A model generated the notes under the pieces. The model was not told where the DNA came from and made no database searches. It saw only the letters and a list, made by a program, of their open reading frames with translations. Positions 7,698 to 17,400 of a DNA stretch of 64,000 nt are shown here, piece after piece. Every line of letters begins with the position of its first letter. Positions within the stretch are counted from its first letter, which is position 1. The translations under genes and the position numbers were made by a program. This stretch comes from Streptomyces neyagawaensis (lineage in GTDB: Bacteria; Actinomycetota; Actinomycetes; Streptomycetales; Streptomycetaceae), in contig NZ_JAMGBG010000089.1 of NCBI RefSeq assembly GCF_023516595.1, positions 1 to 64,000 on the forward strand, in the 5' to 3' direction.

Positions 7698-8900
7698 ATG
7701 CAGCGCACGCCCACCCACCTCACCGTCATCGGCGGCGGATTCGCCGGCCTCACCGCGGCGATCACCGCCGCCGAGTCGGGCGCCCGGGTCACCGTGTACG
7801 AGGCGCACCACACGCTCGGCGGCCGGGCCCGGACCGCGGAGGGGCCGTACCGGACGAACGAGGGGCCGCACGCGCTCTACAACGGCGGCCCCCACTGGAC
7901 CTGGCTGAGCCGCCGCGACCTGATCGGCCCGCTCGCGCCGCTCCCGGCCCTGGAGGCGTCCCGGCTGCGGCTGCACCACAAGGGCGTCCTCCGCCGCACC
8001 CCGCCGTTCGGGATGCTGAAGCTGCTGCGCCCGCGCCGGACCGGCGGCAGCGCCCCGGTCGACGTCGACTTCCTCACCTGGGCGACCGAGCAGGCGGGCG
8101 AGGAGGCCGCGCGGGCCGCCGCCCACTACGCGGCGGTCGCGCTGTTCCACCACGACCCGGGCGCCCTGTCCGCCGCGTTCGTGCAGGAACGGCTGCGCCG
8201 GGCCACGAAGCTGCCCCCGGAGGCGCACTACCCGCGCGGCGGCTGGGCGAGCGTCATCGACCGGATGGCGGCCCGCGCCTGGAACCTCGGCGTGCGCATG
8301 GAGACCCTCAGCCGGGTCGACGGCCTGGACGACGTACGCGGCCTCCGCCCCGGCCCGGTGATCGTCGCCACCTCCCTGGACGCCGCCCGCCGTCTGCTGC
8401 GCGACGACTCGCTGACCTGGCCCAGCGGCCGTACCGCGCTGCTCGACCTCGCCCTGCGGACGCGCCGGGGCGACGCGTTCGCGATCTCCGACCTGGACGC
8501 GCCCGGCTGGATCGAGCGGTTCACCGCGCAGGACCGCACGCTCGCGCCGGCCGGTGAGCAGTTGCTCCAGGGCCAGTTCCCGATCGCGCCGCACGAGTCG
8601 CGCGCGGACGGGGTGGCCCGCGGCGAGCATCTGCTGGACCTGGGGTTCCCGGGCTGGCGCGACCGGGTCACCTGGCGGCGCGAGGCGACCTCGAACGGCC
8701 GTACGGGCGCGGTCGATCTGCCCGGCACCAGCTGGCGCGACCGCCCGGCCGTGGACCGGGGTGACGGCGTGTACCTCGCGGGCGACCAGGTCGCGGCGCC
8801 GGGCGTGCTGTCGGAGGTGTCGTTCAACAGCGCCCTCGCGGCCGTCTCACTCGCCCTCGGCCGACGCCGGCGGAACTCCCTTGACCTCAAGCATGCTTGA
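7698..8900 (+). CDS. FAD-dependent amine oxidase/desaturase-like oxidoreductase
   Basis: The 400-residue protein starts with a Rossmann dinucleotide motif VIGGGFAGLTAAITAAESGARVTVYEA (GGGFAG at 12-17) followed by GGRARTAEGPYRTNEGPHALYNGG. This is typical of amine oxidase and phytoene desaturase-like flavoproteins. A C-terminal FAD clamp (GVYLAGDQVAAPGVLSEVSFNSALAAV) closes the fold. The substrate is unknown. ATG 7698 with GAGGGAGC upstream was chosen. Its last codons are part of the SoxR-like palindrome that controls the next gene, so the operator and coding sequence overlap. Confidence 0.85.
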   Translation: MQRTPTHLTVIGGGFAGLTAAITAAESGARVTVYEAHHTLGGRARTAEGPYRTNEGPHALYNGGPHWTWLSRRDLIGPLAPLPALEASRLRLHHKGVLRRTPPFGMLKLLRPRRTGGSAPVDVDFLTWATEQAGEEAARAAAHYAAVALFHHDPGALSAAFVQERLRRATKLPPEAHYPRGGWASVIDRMAARAWNLGVRMETLSRVDGLDDVRGLRPGPVIVATSLDAARRLLRDDSLTWPSGRTALLDLALRTRRGDAFAISDLDAPGWIERFTAQDRTLAPAGEQLLQGQFPIAPHESRADGVARGEHLLDLGFPGWRDRVTWRREATSNGRTGAVDLPGTSWRDRPAVDRGDGVYLAGDQVAAPGVLSEVSFNSALAAVSLALGRRRRNSLDLKHA

Positions 8901-8902
8901 GG
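8885..8902. promoter_or_regulatory. SoxR box (MerR-family operator)
   Basis: CCTCAAGCATGCTTGAGG is a perfect palindrome, extending to 22 bp at 8883-8904. It is almost identical to the SoxR box of E. coli and Streptomyces. A TTGACC -35 element begins at 8881, so the palindrome fills the long promoter spacer as in MerR-type activation. As I recall, the S. coelicolor orthologue of the downstream oxidoreductase (SCO4266) is a SoxR regulon member induced by redox-active metabolites. The soxR gene itself is not in this window. Confidence 0.9.
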
Positions 8903-8950
8903 TCGAACGCTGGGGCACACGCGAAGCGCAGACCCAAGGGGGAGCCCTCC

Positions 8951-9922
8951 ATGCACGCGATCCGCCTGCACGCCTTCGGCCCGGCCGAGAACCTCGTCCA
9001 CGAGAAGACCGAGGACCCCGAGCCCGGCCCCGGCCAGGTCCGCATAGCCGTCGCCGCGGCCGGCGTCCACCTGCTCGACACGGCCCTGCGCGAAGGGCAG
9101 CAGGGGCCGGGGCCCGCACCGGAACTCCCCACGATCCCCGGCCGCGAGGTCGCCGGGGTCGTCGAGTCCCTCGGCGAGGGCATCCCGCAGTCCTGGCTCG
9201 GCAAGCGCGTCACCGCCCACCTCGGCTGGGCGCCCGGCGGCTACGCCGAGCTGGCCGTCACGGAGGTCGGACGGCTGCACGAGATCCCGGAGAACCTCGG
9301 CTTCGCCGAGGCCGTCGCGATGATCGGCACGGGCCGTACGACGATGGGAATCCTCCTCTTCACCGACCTCGGCCCCGACGACGTGGTCCTGGTCCCGGCC
9401 GCCGCCGGCGGTATCGGCACCCTGCTCGTGCAGGCCGCCAGGAACGCGGGCGCCACGGTCGTCGGCCTCGCCGGCGGCCCCGCGAAAACGGCCCGGGTCG
9501 CGGCGAACGGCGCCGACCTCGCCCTCGACTACACGGACCCCGCCTGGCCGGAGCGGGCCGCCGCGTACCGGGGGAAGGTCACGGTCGTCTTCGACGGCGT
9601 GGGCGGCGAGGTGGCCCGCCAGTCGGTCGCGCTCCTCGCGCCCGGCGGCAAGCACCTCGTCTTCGGCTGGTCCGCGGACGGCATCAAGGGCGGCGGACCG
9701 TATGTCGTCGAAGGCGTCACCGAGTCGGTCCTCGGCGAGGAGATGCGGCGCCGGGCGGGCGGCCCCGACCCGCTCCGCACCCTCGAACTGCGCGCCCTGG
9801 CGGAAGCCGCCGCCGGACGCCTCACCCCGGCCGTCCACCGCTTCCCCCTCGCCGAGGCGGCCGCGGCCCACCGCGCCCTGGAGAACCGGGGCACGACCGG
9901 CAAGGTGGTCCTGGAGCCGTGA
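8951..9922 (+). CDS. SoxR-regulated quinone oxidoreductase, MDR family
   Basis: The 323-residue medium-chain dehydrogenase/reductase has a GroES-like N-terminal domain (QVRIAVAAAGVHLLDTALREG) and a nucleotide-binding motif (LVPAAAGGIGTLLVQAARNAGATVVGLAGG). It lacks the Cys/His ligands for catalytic zinc, which puts it with NADPH:quinone reductases rather than alcohol dehydrogenases. The ATG at 8951 follows GGGGGAGCC. The perfect SoxR box 50 bp upstream indicates induction by redox-cycling compounds, and a role in reducing endogenous quinones is inferred from family plus regulation. Confidence 0.9.
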   Translation: MHAIRLHAFGPAENLVHEKTEDPEPGPGQVRIAVAAAGVHLLDTALREGQQGPGPAPELPTIPGREVAGVVESLGEGIPQSWLGKRVTAHLGWAPGGYAELAVTEVGRLHEIPENLGFAEAVAMIGTGRTTMGILLFTDLGPDDVVLVPAAAGGIGTLLVQAARNAGATVVGLAGGPAKTARVAANGADLALDYTDPAWPERAAAYRGKVTVVFDGVGGEVARQSVALLAPGGKHLVFGWSADGIKGGGPYVVEGVTESVLGEEMRRRAGGPDPLRTLELRALAEAAAGRLTPAVHRFPLAEAAAAHRALENRGTTGKVVLEP

Positions 9923-10169
9923 CGACGAGCAGCGACCACAGCCACCGACCGACCCCGCGAACCGTTCCTGAATGCTGAGCGGGAGTGAGTCCTGTTGCCA
10001 GCATCACGCTCAGCCGGACGCCCCGAACGGTGCTGGGTGTCCTGGTCGCCCGCGTTCACTCCGCGTCCGGCGCGCACGGATCGTGTCCGTGGTCCGGGAA
10101 CACGGGGGCGGGTTCCCTCACGCCCCGGAACGCCCTCGCCGGCGCCCGTCGGCGCGACGATGACCGAGC

Positions 10170-10190
10170 GGGCCGGGGACGACCCGGCCC
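10170..10190 (-). terminator. Hairpin after the FAD oxidoreductase gene
   Basis: GGGCCGGG and CCCGGCCC form an 8-bp stem with a 5-base loop just beyond the stop of the minus-strand gene. The rest of 9923-10169 shows no gene. It contains another weaker inverted repeat (GCTGAGCG near 9973 with CGCTCAGC near 10010). Confidence 0.5.
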
Positions 10191-10194
10191 CGTG

Positions 10195-11607
10195 TCAGTG
10201 CCGCCCCGCCACCCGGTCCGCCCAGCGCGCCAGCCGTGACGACCGAGCGCGCAGCGAGGCCGTCTCCCGCCGGTCGGCGGTGCGGTACGTGGCGTACATC
10301 CCCTGCACGCCCGCCCAACGCAACGGCTCCGGCTCCCACTTGCGCACCCGGTGGTTCACCCACGGCAGCGAGGTCAGCTCCGTCTCCCCGCCCCGCCCCG
10401 AGTCCCGCTGGACGAGGTCGCGCAGGGTGCGGGCGGCGAGGTTGGCGGTGGCCACACCCGAGCCGACGTAGCCGCCGGCCCAGCCGAGGCCCGTCGACCG
10501 GTCGAGGGTGACCGTGGCGCACCAGTCGCGCGGCACCCCGAGGACACCGGACCAGGCGTGGGCGACCCTCACCCCGGTCAGCGACGGGAAGAAGCCGACG
10601 AGGATCTCGTGCAGCGCCTCGATCGTCGCCGGCTGCGTACGCCCGTCGTTGTCGGTCCGGGACCCGAAGCGGTACGGCACCCCGCGCCCGCCGAGCGCGA
10701 TCCGGTCGTCGTCGGTCCGCTGGGCGTACATGTACGCGTGAGCCATGTCGCCGAGCGTCTCCCGCCCGTCCCAGCCGATCGACGCCCACTGCTCGGCGGT
10801 CAGGGGCTCGGTGGCGATCATCGACGAGTTCATGGGCAGCCAGGTCCGCCGCTGGCCCTTGAGGCCGGCCGTGAAACCCTCCGTGCAGCGCAGCACATAG
10901 GGCGCCCGGACCGTGCCGTACGGGGTGACCGCGTGCCGGGGGCGGATCTCGGTGACCGGCGTCAGCTCGTGCACGGTCACCCCGAGCCCCTCGACGACAT
11001 CCGCCAGACCCGTCACCAGGCGCACCGGGTTCAGCCGCGCCCCGTGCGGCGTCCACGTCGACCCGACGGCACCGGCGACACGGATCCGCTCGGCGGTCTC
11101 CCGGGCCCCGTACAGCTCCCGGTCGTCCTGCCCGTACGCCAGTTCGTGCTCGTGGAACGCCTTGAGCCGCGCCAACTGGGCCGGGGTGCGGGCCACTTCG
11201 AGGACGCCGCCGGGGTGGATCCCGGCGTCGACGCCCTCGTCCGCCGCGACCCGCACCACTTCGGCGACCGTGTCGTTCATGGCCCGCTGCAACCGCACGG
11301 CGGCCTCCCGCCCGTGCAGCCGCGCGTACCGGTCGCGCCCGGCGATCCCGTTGTAGAGCCAGCCGCCGTTCCGCCCGGAGGCCCCGTACCCGCAGAACCG
11401 CTGCTCCAGGACGACGATCCGCAGCGTGGGCGCGGCCTTCTTCAGGTAGTACGCCGTCCACAGCCCGGTGTATCCGCCGCCGACGATCACGACGTCGGCG
11501 GTCGCGTCCCCGGTGAGCGGCTCCCTGGGCGCGGGGATGCCGGCCTGCGCGTACCAGAAGGAGATCCCGCCGTTGACGGTGGAGGCGGTCGCGTCCGTGC
11601 TGCTCAT
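10195..11607 (-). CDS. FAD-dependent oxidoreductase, DAO family
   Basis: The 470-residue flavoprotein has ADVVIVGGGYTGLWTAYYLKK (GGGYTG at 43-48), then the FCGYGASGRNGGW segment that recurs in D-amino-acid oxidase-fold enzymes such as gamma-glutamylputrescine oxidase, and a C-terminal GYVGSGVATANLAARTLRDL flavin-binding segment. It probably oxidises an amine or N-methyl amino acid. Without a polyamine or sarcosine cluster nearby the substrate is open. It is transcribed alone, divergently from the kinase gene. Confidence 0.85.
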   Translation of the reverse strand: MSSTDATASTVNGGISFWYAQAGIPAPREPLTGDATADVVIVGGGYTGLWTAYYLKKAAPTLRIVVLEQRFCGYGASGRNGGWLYNGIAGRDRYARLHGREAAVRLQRAMNDTVAEVVRVAADEGVDAGIHPGGVLEVARTPAQLARLKAFHEHELAYGQDDRELYGARETAERIRVAGAVGSTWTPHGARLNPVRLVTGLADVVEGLGVTVHELTPVTEIRPRHAVTPYGTVRAPYVLRCTEGFTAGLKGQRRTWLPMNSSMIATEPLTAEQWASIGWDGRETLGDMAHAYMYAQRTDDDRIALGGRGVPYRFGSRTDNDGRTQPATIEALHEILVGFFPSLTGVRVAHAWSGVLGVPRDWCATVTLDRSTGLGWAGGYVGSGVATANLAARTLRDLVQRDSGRGGETELTSLPWVNHRVRKWEPEPLRWAGVQGMYATYRTADRRETASLRARSSRLARWADRVAGRH

Positions 11608-11725
11608 GGCCGGACGCTAACCCCTGCCGACGGGCCTTGTCTCCTTCGGATTCCGTCGTTCCCGACCCCTCAGGGGGCCGGAAATTCAAGGGATTCGGCG
11701 ACGCCGCGCGCGTAGGGTCGCCCGC

Positions 11726-12604
11726 ATGATCGATGTTCCGGAGGAACTGGCCGAGACTCAGGAAGAGATCAACGGAGCGGCGGGCCGGCGGTTCGTCGCC
11801 GGGCTCCCCGGGCTGACCGCCGAGTTCCTGGACCGCTGGGGGCTGCGCCTCGACGGGACCCCCATGCACGGCATGTGCGCCCTGGTCGTCCCCGTGGTCG
11901 ACACGACCGACGGCACCCCGGCCGTCCTCAAGCTGCAGATCCTCGACGAGGAGAGCGAGGGCGAGCCGGTCGCCCTGCGCGTCTGGGACGGCGACGGGGC
12001 CGTACGGCTCCTGCGGTACGACGACGGCACGGGCACCATGCTCCTCGAACGCCTCGACCCGGCCCGGATGCTGTCCCACGAGCCGGACTCCCGCAAGGCC
12101 GTCCTGGTCATCGCCCGTCTGCTGGCCCACCTGACGGCGACGCCCGCCCCCGAGGGCCTACGGCGCCTGTCCGACATCGGGGCCGACATGCTGGAGCGGA
12201 CCCCGGCGGTGCTGGCCGGGATCCCGGACCCCGGGGACCGCCGGCTGATCGCGGACTGCGCCGCCGCCCTGCGCGAGGTGCTCGACGAGCCCGGTGACCG
12301 GCTCCTCCACTGGGACCTGCACTTCGAGAACGTCCTGGCCGCCGACCGCGCCCCCTGGATCGCCATCGACCCCAAGCCCCTCGCCGGCGACCCCGGCTTC
12401 GACCTCTGGCCCGCCCTCGACAACCGCTTCGAGCCCGCCGAGGTCCGCTGGCGCTTCGACGCGATGACCGACGTCCTGGGCCTGGACCGCCACCGGGCCG
12501 CAGCCTGGACGCTCGCCCGCGTCCTCCAGAACGCCCTGTGGGACATCGAGGAGGGCCGCGACCTCCAGCCGGCCGACCTGGAGATCGCCCGCCGACTGCG
12601 CTGA
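11726..12604 (+). CDS. APH(6)-like aminoglycoside/hydroxyurea phosphotransferase family protein
   Basis: The 292-residue kinase-fold protein has the Brenner motif HWDLHFENV (195-203, catalytic D197, N202) and IDPKPLAGDPGFDLWP in place of the DFG region. This is exactly the arrangement of streptomycin 6-kinase and hydroxyurea kinase (PF04655). VLKLQI supplies the ATP-lysine (K69). Such genes occur in many non-producing streptomycetes, so drug resistance is possible but not implied. Start is ATG 11726, 20 bp after a TAGGGT -10-like sequence, so the transcript is probably almost leaderless. Confidence 0.85.
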   Translation: MIDVPEELAETQEEINGAAGRRFVAGLPGLTAEFLDRWGLRLDGTPMHGMCALVVPVVDTTDGTPAVLKLQILDEESEGEPVALRVWDGDGAVRLLRYDDGTGTMLLERLDPARMLSHEPDSRKAVLVIARLLAHLTATPAPEGLRRLSDIGADMLERTPAVLAGIPDPGDRRLIADCAAALREVLDEPGDRLLHWDLHFENVLAADRAPWIAIDPKPLAGDPGFDLWPALDNRFEPAEVRWRFDAMTDVLGLDRHRAAAWTLARVLQNALWDIEEGRDLQPADLEIARRLR

Positions 12605-12689
12605 AGGCCTCTGAAGGCCGCTGAAGACCCTGGGTTGGTCCCGTCGCACCTCTTGCAAAGGTCCGGACCAACCGCTACTCATATCTGTT

Positions 12690-12702
12690 AGGAAGGTTTC
12701 CT
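12690..12702. promoter_or_regulatory. Putative ROK-type glycosidase operator
   Basis: AGGAA-GGT-TTCCT is an inverted repeat within GTTAGGAAGGTTTCCTTC, 120 bp before the GH5 start. It resembles the TTAGGAAANTTTCCTAA palindromes known in front of secreted glycosidase genes of Streptomyces (bound by ROK-family repressors of the CsnR type). The right arm is degenerate. Assignment is by resemblance only. Confidence 0.4.
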
Positions 12703-12740
12703 TCTAGTTCACCTCGTACGACCGGCAATTCCCGCACGAC

Positions 12741-12785
12741 TGGCACGACCGGCACCACCGGCACCACTGGCACCACTGGCACGAA
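12741..12785. repeat. 9-bp tandem repeat in GH5 leader
   Basis: Five consecutive units of (T/C)GGCACNAC lie between the putative operator and the SD of the GH5 gene, giving a C/A-rich unstructured leader. No reading frame uses it with its own start and SD. Confidence 0.6.
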
Positions 12786-12823
12786 GAACCCCTCCGTCGA
12801 TCCTCGACCGCCAGGAGCCCCCC

Positions 12824-13885
12824 ATGAGACCGGCACGATCCGTCCTGCTCACCGCCGCGCTCCTCCTGCTCGGCCTCGTCCTCACCCCCGCCTCGGCGCA
12901 GGCCACGCGCCCCCCGTCGAACTCCCCCCGACCCGACGCCGCCCAGGCCGCGGTCACCCCCGTGGCCGCGAACGGGCAGCTGAAGGTCTGCGGCACCAAG
13001 CTCTGCAACGCACGAGGAAAAACGATCCAGCTGCGCGGTATGAGCACCCACGGCCTCCAGTGGTACAGCCAGTGCGTCACGAGCGGTTCCCTGAACGCGC
13101 TCGCCACGGACTGGAAGGCCGACGTCCTGCGCATCTCGATGTACATCCAGGAGGACGGCTACGAGACCGACCCCCGCCGCTTCACCGACCTGGTCCACTC
13201 GGTCATAGAGCAGGCCACGGCCCGCGGCATGTACGCCATCGTCGACTGGCACATGCTCGACCCCGGCGACCCCCACCACAACCTGGCCCGCGCCAAGACC
13301 TTCTTCTCCGAGATAGCCCAGCGCCACCGCGACAAGAACAACCTGCTGTACGAGATAGCCAACGAGCCCAGCGGCGTGAGCTGGTCCCGCATCAAGAGCT
13401 ACGCCGAACAGCTCATCCCCGTCATCCGGGCCAAGGACCCCGACACCCCGATCCTCGTCGGCACCCGCGCCTGGTCCTCACTCGGTGTCTCGGAGGGCGC
13501 GAACGAATCCGAGGTGATCAACAACCCGGTGAACGCGTCCAACATCATGTACACGTTCCACTTCTACGCGTACTCGCACCGGGACGAGTACCTGCGGACC
13601 CTCTCCCGCGCGGCCGACCGCATCCCCGTCTTCGTCACCGAGTTCGGCACCCAGAACTACGCCGGTGAGGGCGCGAACGACTTCGCCATGTCGCAGCGCT
13701 ACCTCGACCTCCTCGCGGCCAAGAAGATCAGCTGGGTCAACTGGAACTTCTCCGACGACGAGCGCACCGGCGCCGTCTTCAAGCAGGGCACCTGCGACGC
13801 CAACGGCCCCTGGACCGGCACGACCTCCCTCAAGCCGGCCGGCACCTGGATCCGGGACCGCATCAGAACCCCGGACGACTTCTGA
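12824..13885 (+). CDS. Secreted glycoside hydrolase family 5 (endoglucanase-like)
   Basis: The 353-residue enzyme has a Sec signal peptide (RPARSVLLTAALLLLGLVL..ASAQA) and a short Pro/Ser linker. Its GH5 TIM barrel has the acid/base Glu in IANEPSG (E181) and the nucleophile Glu in VFVTEFG (E273). QLRGMSTHGLQW and YAIVDWHMLDPGDP are typical of the cellulase subfamily. No carbohydrate-binding module follows, so it acts as a single-domain beta-1,4-glucanase or mannanase; the choice cannot be made from motifs alone. A ROK-like palindrome in the promoter suggests sugar control. Confidence 0.9.
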   Translation: MRPARSVLLTAALLLLGLVLTPASAQATRPPSNSPRPDAAQAAVTPVAANGQLKVCGTKLCNARGKTIQLRGMSTHGLQWYSQCVTSGSLNALATDWKADVLRISMYIQEDGYETDPRRFTDLVHSVIEQATARGMYAIVDWHMLDPGDPHHNLARAKTFFSEIAQRHRDKNNLLYEIANEPSGVSWSRIKSYAEQLIPVIRAKDPDTPILVGTRAWSSLGVSEGANESEVINNPVNASNIMYTFHFYAYSHRDEYLRTLSRAADRIPVFVTEFGTQNYAGEGANDFAMSQRYLDLLAAKKISWVNWNFSDDERTGAVFKQGTCDANGPWTGTTSLKPAGTWIRDRIRTPDDF

Positions 13886-13927
13886 CCACCACCGCCGACG
13901 GCCGACGCCCTGTCGACGAACAACAAA

Positions 13928-13958
13928 ACCCCGGGTCGGCGATCACCTGACCCGGGGT
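13928..13958 (-). terminator. Original tRNA-Thr terminator, displaced by the integrated element
   Basis: ACCCCGGGTC and GACCCGGGGT form a 10-bp stem six bases from the left copy of the att core. At the other end of the element the intact tRNA has a different terminator at the equivalent position. The simplest reading is that this hairpin terminated the tRNA before integration and now lies 16.7 kb from it. It may still act for the GH5 gene. Confidence 0.65.
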
Positions 13959-13963
13959 CTCTC

Positions 13964-14010
13964 CCAGAGCCCCCTGTCGGATTCGAACCGACGACCTACG
14001 CATTACAAGT
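13964..14010. other. att site, left copy (47-bp core)
   Basis: These 47 bases are identical to 30653-30699, where they form the 3' half of tRNA-Thr plus four flanking bases. This copy lacks the 5' half of the tRNA (sequence diverges after ACAAGT) and so is not a gene. The pair marks the ends of the integrated element, with element DNA starting at 14011. Confidence 0.93.
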
Positions 14011-14127
14011 TGTCCGATCTTGGTCCGGGGGTGTCCGGGGGTGTCCACGAAGCGGGCTCGTGGCCTGGTCAATTAAGGGCTCGGACTTCGGCGGACCACA
14101 GTGGACGATGGCGGATCGGACGGCGAA

Positions 14128-14147
14128 TGAGACCGCCGTTGAGACCG
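14128..14147. repeat. Candidate integrase arm sites, left end
   Basis: TGAGACC occurs twice (14128 and 14140). The same doubled TGAGACC with a final G occurs near the right end at 30542 and 30555. Paired short repeats at similar distances from both cores are what arm-binding sites of tyrosine integrases look like. The remaining left flank (14011-14407) holds a short GTCCGGGGGT direct repeat at about 14033 and no gene. Confidence 0.45.
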
Positions 14148-14407
14148 TCCAGTGTCTGCACCGTCACACTGATCACCGACAGTCGTGACCTGCGGCCGCC
14201 CATTCAGGCACCCTCCTGACCCGCTGCTGAATCGTCGGCAGCTGTCCACGTTGGTCAACGTTGTGTGCCCCTACACGTCTAGCTTCTGCAGGAATACCCG
14301 GTAACACCCAGTTTCAGAGGATTTGCGGCGCTGGTTTTTCCAAGCTGGCCACACGGGACAGGCTGCTGCGACACGATAGATCTAGTTGCACGGGAGGAGC
14401 GGACTGC

Positions 14408-17400
14408 ATGGGTGAGACGTACCCGTACGAACAGCTGGACGGCCGGCGCTTCCAACTGCTGGCGCAAGGTCTCATCACGGCGGAACACCCTAATGTGCAA
14501 TGCTTCAACCTCTCTGGCCCAGACGGTGGTCGTGACGCCGTTGGCATGTCGCTTCAGTCGGCAAAAGCTTCCTTTCAAGACACACATGTGTTTCAAGTAA
14601 AGTTTCGGGAGCAGAACCCACACGGCATTCCGACAACTGACGATCTCTTCAAGTGGGTTATAACTAACCTGAAAGCAGAGCTACCTAAGGTAAAAAGGCT
14701 CGCACGGAGGGGTGCCGAACTTTTCACCTTTATCACCAATGTCTCAGCCACAGGACACCCCGACTCGGGGCTGCGGGATCGCGTCCGAGACTGGACGACA
14801 GAAAACCTTCCCTTGCCGACCAGTATTTGGTGGCGTGAGGACATAGACGCCCGACTCAGCCGCCACGCGGACCTGGTCTTCAAATTCTCACTGTTTCGCG
14901 GGATCGATTCAGTTCGGGCTTACTTTCAGTCTCTGACCTCAACAGCATCCACGCCAAGCATTCTCTCCGGCGTTTCGGCACATCCCTCCAACCCAGGGAT
15001 GTCAACGATGCTTTTGTACCTGAGTAAGCAGTACGAGGAAGAAGAATCCTTCAGATTCAAGCAAGTAGAGCCCGACCCCATTTCAGTCCTGGATCACTTT
15101 GTAGACACTCCCGTCATCGTGACGCAGCGCAATTTTGAGTTCGGGTATCTCCACTCACTATTGACTTCCGTGGATCCGGAGATCGAGATATTTGACGAAG
15201 ATCATGATGACGCAGGCTATTCAGTAAAAGCGGCCCGACTTGTCATGAACGAGAAGTTCGTTGAAGGCTTCAGGAGGGTAGTCCTCGAGGGGGCGCCGGG
15301 GCAGGGTAAAACGACCCTGGTTCAATACATCGGACAGGTTCACCGAGCCCGGATTCTTAATCGAAACAACGACCTGCAAAGAGTGCCAACAGAACTGACG
15401 TCAGCACCTCTCCGCTTGCCCATCAGAATTGAGCTTCGTCATCTTGGGGTATGGCTTCAAGGCGAGTCTCCTTGGCCTAGCCCATCTGGGGTACCGACAA
15501 CCCAGCCACTACATCCGTCAATCCCATCATTCCTATCGGCGCATGCGGCCTACGCAACTGCTGGCCTGGAACTCACAGCAAACGATGTGATTGCCATCAT
15601 GACGAAGACACCTTCGTTGTTGATGCTGGACGGCCTAGATGAAGTTCCGGATGCTGAGGTTCGGTCACAGGTGGTTGAAGTAGCAGAAAACTTCATCAAG
15701 GACCTCCGTGCTTTCGGCGCAGATATCCAGGTAATCGTTACAAGCAGGCCGTCGTCGAGCACGAAGTCCGCTGTTTTTTCGCGCCAGGGGTTCAAATATC
15801 TGAAGCTTGCCAACCTCGCCGAAGAAGAAATCTGGGAGTATGCAGAAGACTGGATCAAACGAAAGAAGATCTCAGCCATAGAGGCGGTAACGTTTAGAAA
15901 GGTGCTATCTGGGTCTCTACAAAAGAGTCACGTAGCGGCCCTCGCTCGTAATCCCATGCAGTTAGCAATCCTTCTATGGCTTGTACATGTCAAAGATTGG
16001 TCGCTGCCTGACAAGAGAACCGCCCTCTACGACCAGTACATGTCCACCTTCCTCGACCGCGAAGCTACCAAGGATCCCGTTGTCCGGGAAAATCGCCCCA
16101 TCCTATTGGAGCTACACGGGTACATCGCCTGGGAACTCCACGCTCGTAGCGAAGACGCAAAGGCGGCAGGCTCTGGAGCCATCAGTAAGAGCGATTTGAA
16201 AGAACTCATGCGCAGTTACTTGGAAAGTCAAGAAGAGGAGGATCCGGATGCACTAATCGACGTTCTGTTCAGGGGGGTGCAGCGCGTTTTCGCCTTGACA
16301 GAGCGGATCCAGGGAAGTTTTGAGTTTGATATCCAGTCGATGCGTGAGTACTTCGCGGGCACGTACCTCTATAAGACCGCTCCGCATTACAGCAATGCCT
16401 TCGACGTCGCTGGATCCCGCCCGGACAGACTGGAAGCCCTGATTCGCAACCCCTACTGGTTGAATGTAGTCAGATTCTTTTGTGGTTGGTACGACAAGGG
16501 GGAGCTTGCCGACCTCTCCAGACGCCTAATTGACCTCTGCGAGTCCGCTTCCTATCGACTATTGCCTCATCCCAGAGAGCTGGTTTCTTCTCTCCTCGGC
16601 GACCACGTTACACACGTGTCTAAAAGAGACACACGGTTGCTGGCTGAGCAGCTCACGGATCCGTTGAGTTTGCGTTCCGTCGGAAAAGTCTTGAGCGGCG
16701 AAACGGTCTCCACACCAATTCCGCCTAACGAGTTCATCATGCCAGCCATGGCCGCGGAAGCCATGCGGATCTTCCCCCACGTGCAGACTGATGAAGTTTC
16801 TTACGAACTTGCGGCAATTTTGCGATCCCAGATTTCTCCGTCCGATCGCTACTTGTGGTGGAGGGAGCACAGGCCTGATCCAGGGAGTGAACGATTCTCG
16901 GCATGGCTTCGCTCAGGCTCTATTGCACAGGCATATTGTGCAGCCCCAATCGAGGCTGTACCGGAGCTACTTGACCTAGCCTCGGAATCCGTAGAGTCCT
17001 GGATTCGGTGTTGCGAGGCTGGTCGCCTCGACGTGGCCCTTACGAATCCCGCCTGGTTTGAGATGTTTTGGCAACGGTTGTCCGCAGGCAATACCGTCCT
17101 TTCTTACCCGGACAGCATTGAAGGGAAGTACATACACGAGGTCTGGCAGTTTCTTGCTTCCGATATTCCCTTCTTGCATGCTCGCCGACCGAGCGAAGCG
17201 ACATTGCGAGTCCCAGATCGGCATCCGGGAATGCGTGATGAACTTTCTAGACTTCTCGGCCTTTTCAAGTACTTCCCAGAGCAGAGCCTGGCCGACTTCT
17301 CCTCCGTTGTGACGTTCACACAAGAGTCTCGCGCCATCCTGGGTCCTGATTGCTGGACTTCTTGGAAAACTTTGTTGCTCGTGGCGCCAATCTTGACTGA

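Noticed and set aside
4898-8557. 1,219-residue open frame on the plus strand
   Set aside because: It runs antisense through the M1 peptidase and pentapeptide genes and across the oxidoreductase gene; Arg/Val/Gly-rich composition is a frame artefact of high-GC DNA.
13964-14037. A second tRNA-Thr gene at the left att site
   Set aside because: Only the 3' 43 bases of the tRNA are present; the 5' half is replaced by unrelated element sequence.
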